Shown here one piece after another: positions 63,300-64,000 of a stretch of DNA of 64,000 nt. The translations under genes were made by a program, and so were the position numbers. Origin of the DNA: Pogonophryne albipinna (lineage: Eukaryota > Chordata > Actinopteri > Perciformes > Artedidraconidae); contig CM053250.1 of assembly GCA_028583405.1 (NCBI GenBank), positions 42,248,283 to 42,312,282 of the forward strand, in the 5' to 3' direction. A model generated the notes under the pieces. It ran no database searches. It was given only the letters and a program-made list of their open reading frames with translations, and had not been told where the DNA came from. The number at the start of each line of letters is the position of its first letter. Position 1 is the stretch's first letter.

Positions 63300-64000
63300 A
63301 TAGGGGGAAAGTAGAAGGTCTGTGATAGAAATATAGAATATAAAAAATCAAGAAGATACTATAAGTGATCTTTACAATGAAACAGTTTAGTGCAGGATGC
63401 ACAAAGATATTAATAGGAGGAGGTGCAAAACAGAAAAACGAATTAACCTTTATTTAAACATTAAATAACAGATTAAGGTCTTCTTTTAAATAAGAAAAAA
63501 GCTTTGGGGGTATCTATCTACAGATAAATATTAAGCCTGACAAAGTACTTAACGTCTAATATATTGCTTTCCTGCAATGTTAACTATGTTGAAGCACTTA
63601 TTTTTAACTGATATTATACACATTAAGTATACTCTTATGTATGTAGATAGTATAAGAAATGTGCAGAATATGACAGTTTAATGAAGGAGGTACACACATA
63701 TTGATAGATGTCGTAATGCACTGTTGAGGAACCTGTGACCCAAGTTTTTCATTCATTGCATAACTACACTAGTTGTGTATATGATATGTCAATAAACCTT
63801 AGAACATCTTGAAATCTTGAAAGGGATGTGAAAAATAGCAATAATATACAGTCTTTAATTAACTATTAGTAGAGAATAACGAGTAATTCATATACTTTAT
63901 AGAGATCTGCAGATAAATGTTTAGTCTTCTCAAGCACCAACTATCAAATATCTCTCCTGATTGTTGGCACTTGACAATCACCTTCCCTGAATTTTACTCA
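63300..64000. other. AT-rich flank, nothing recognised
   Basis: No gene. The text near 63785-63820 (aataaaccttagaacatctt) could be a retroposon tail but is not assigned. Confidence 0.4.

Overview
This window is vertebrate nuclear DNA, almost certainly from a ray-finned (teleost) fish. Coding sequence is split into short exons with GT/AG borders. Transposons of kinds common in teleosts fill the introns: Ty3/gypsy chromovirus, DIRS, Tc1, ISL2EU, hAT-like MITEs and tRNA-derived SINEs. There are many (TG)n runs and no bacterial-style operons.

Host genes. (1) The 3' half of a syntrophin gene, best called beta-2 syntrophin (sntb2), lies on + in five exons from 14108 to 27724. Its upstream exons are outside the window or were not recognised. 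(2) A complete vps4a gene lies on +, eleven coding exons from 32402 to 52831. The predicted product is 436 aa and carries MIT, AAA+ ATPase and Vps4 C-terminal parts. The order sntb2 then vps4a on the same strand matches human 16q22, which supports both names. (3) Two frame-compatible exons on - (55338-55577) form the C-terminus of a protein I could not identify. Its 3' end faces that of vps4a.

Mobile DNA by region. 646-6740 is a Ty3/gypsy chromovirus with a damaged 5' LTR; a hAT-like MITE interrupts its integrase and a LINE-like tail its pol. 7698-8929 is a repeat found again at 47107-48249. 8930-11640 is an ISL2EU-type DNA transposon: a THAP/DDE transposase on - with few disruptions, plus the C-terminal piece of a YqaJ-type nuclease on +. 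14779-20813 is a 6.0-kb element in an sntb2 intron with 0.6-0.7-kb inverted termini and an exact 7-bp flanking repeat; it holds further inverted repeats and a zinc-finger ORF. vps4a intron 4 holds a DIRS remnant. Intron 5 holds two related inverted-repeat MITEs, one with a third MITE inside it. Intron 6 holds a Harbinger-like MITE, a SINE and a foldback. Intron 8 holds a nest of up to four elements around a Tc1 transposon.

The most unusual region is 58966-63299. Long, internally repeated inverted termini enclose a broken minus-strand gene in three frames. Its product seems to combine a PIN/FEN-like nuclease core with a cysteine-rich C-terminus. It looks like a mobile element of a family I cannot name, and two of its predicted metal-binding positions are altered.

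VPS4 drives ESCRT-III disassembly and syntrophin is a dystrophin-complex scaffold. Nothing in the sequence suggests they work together beyond conserved gene order.
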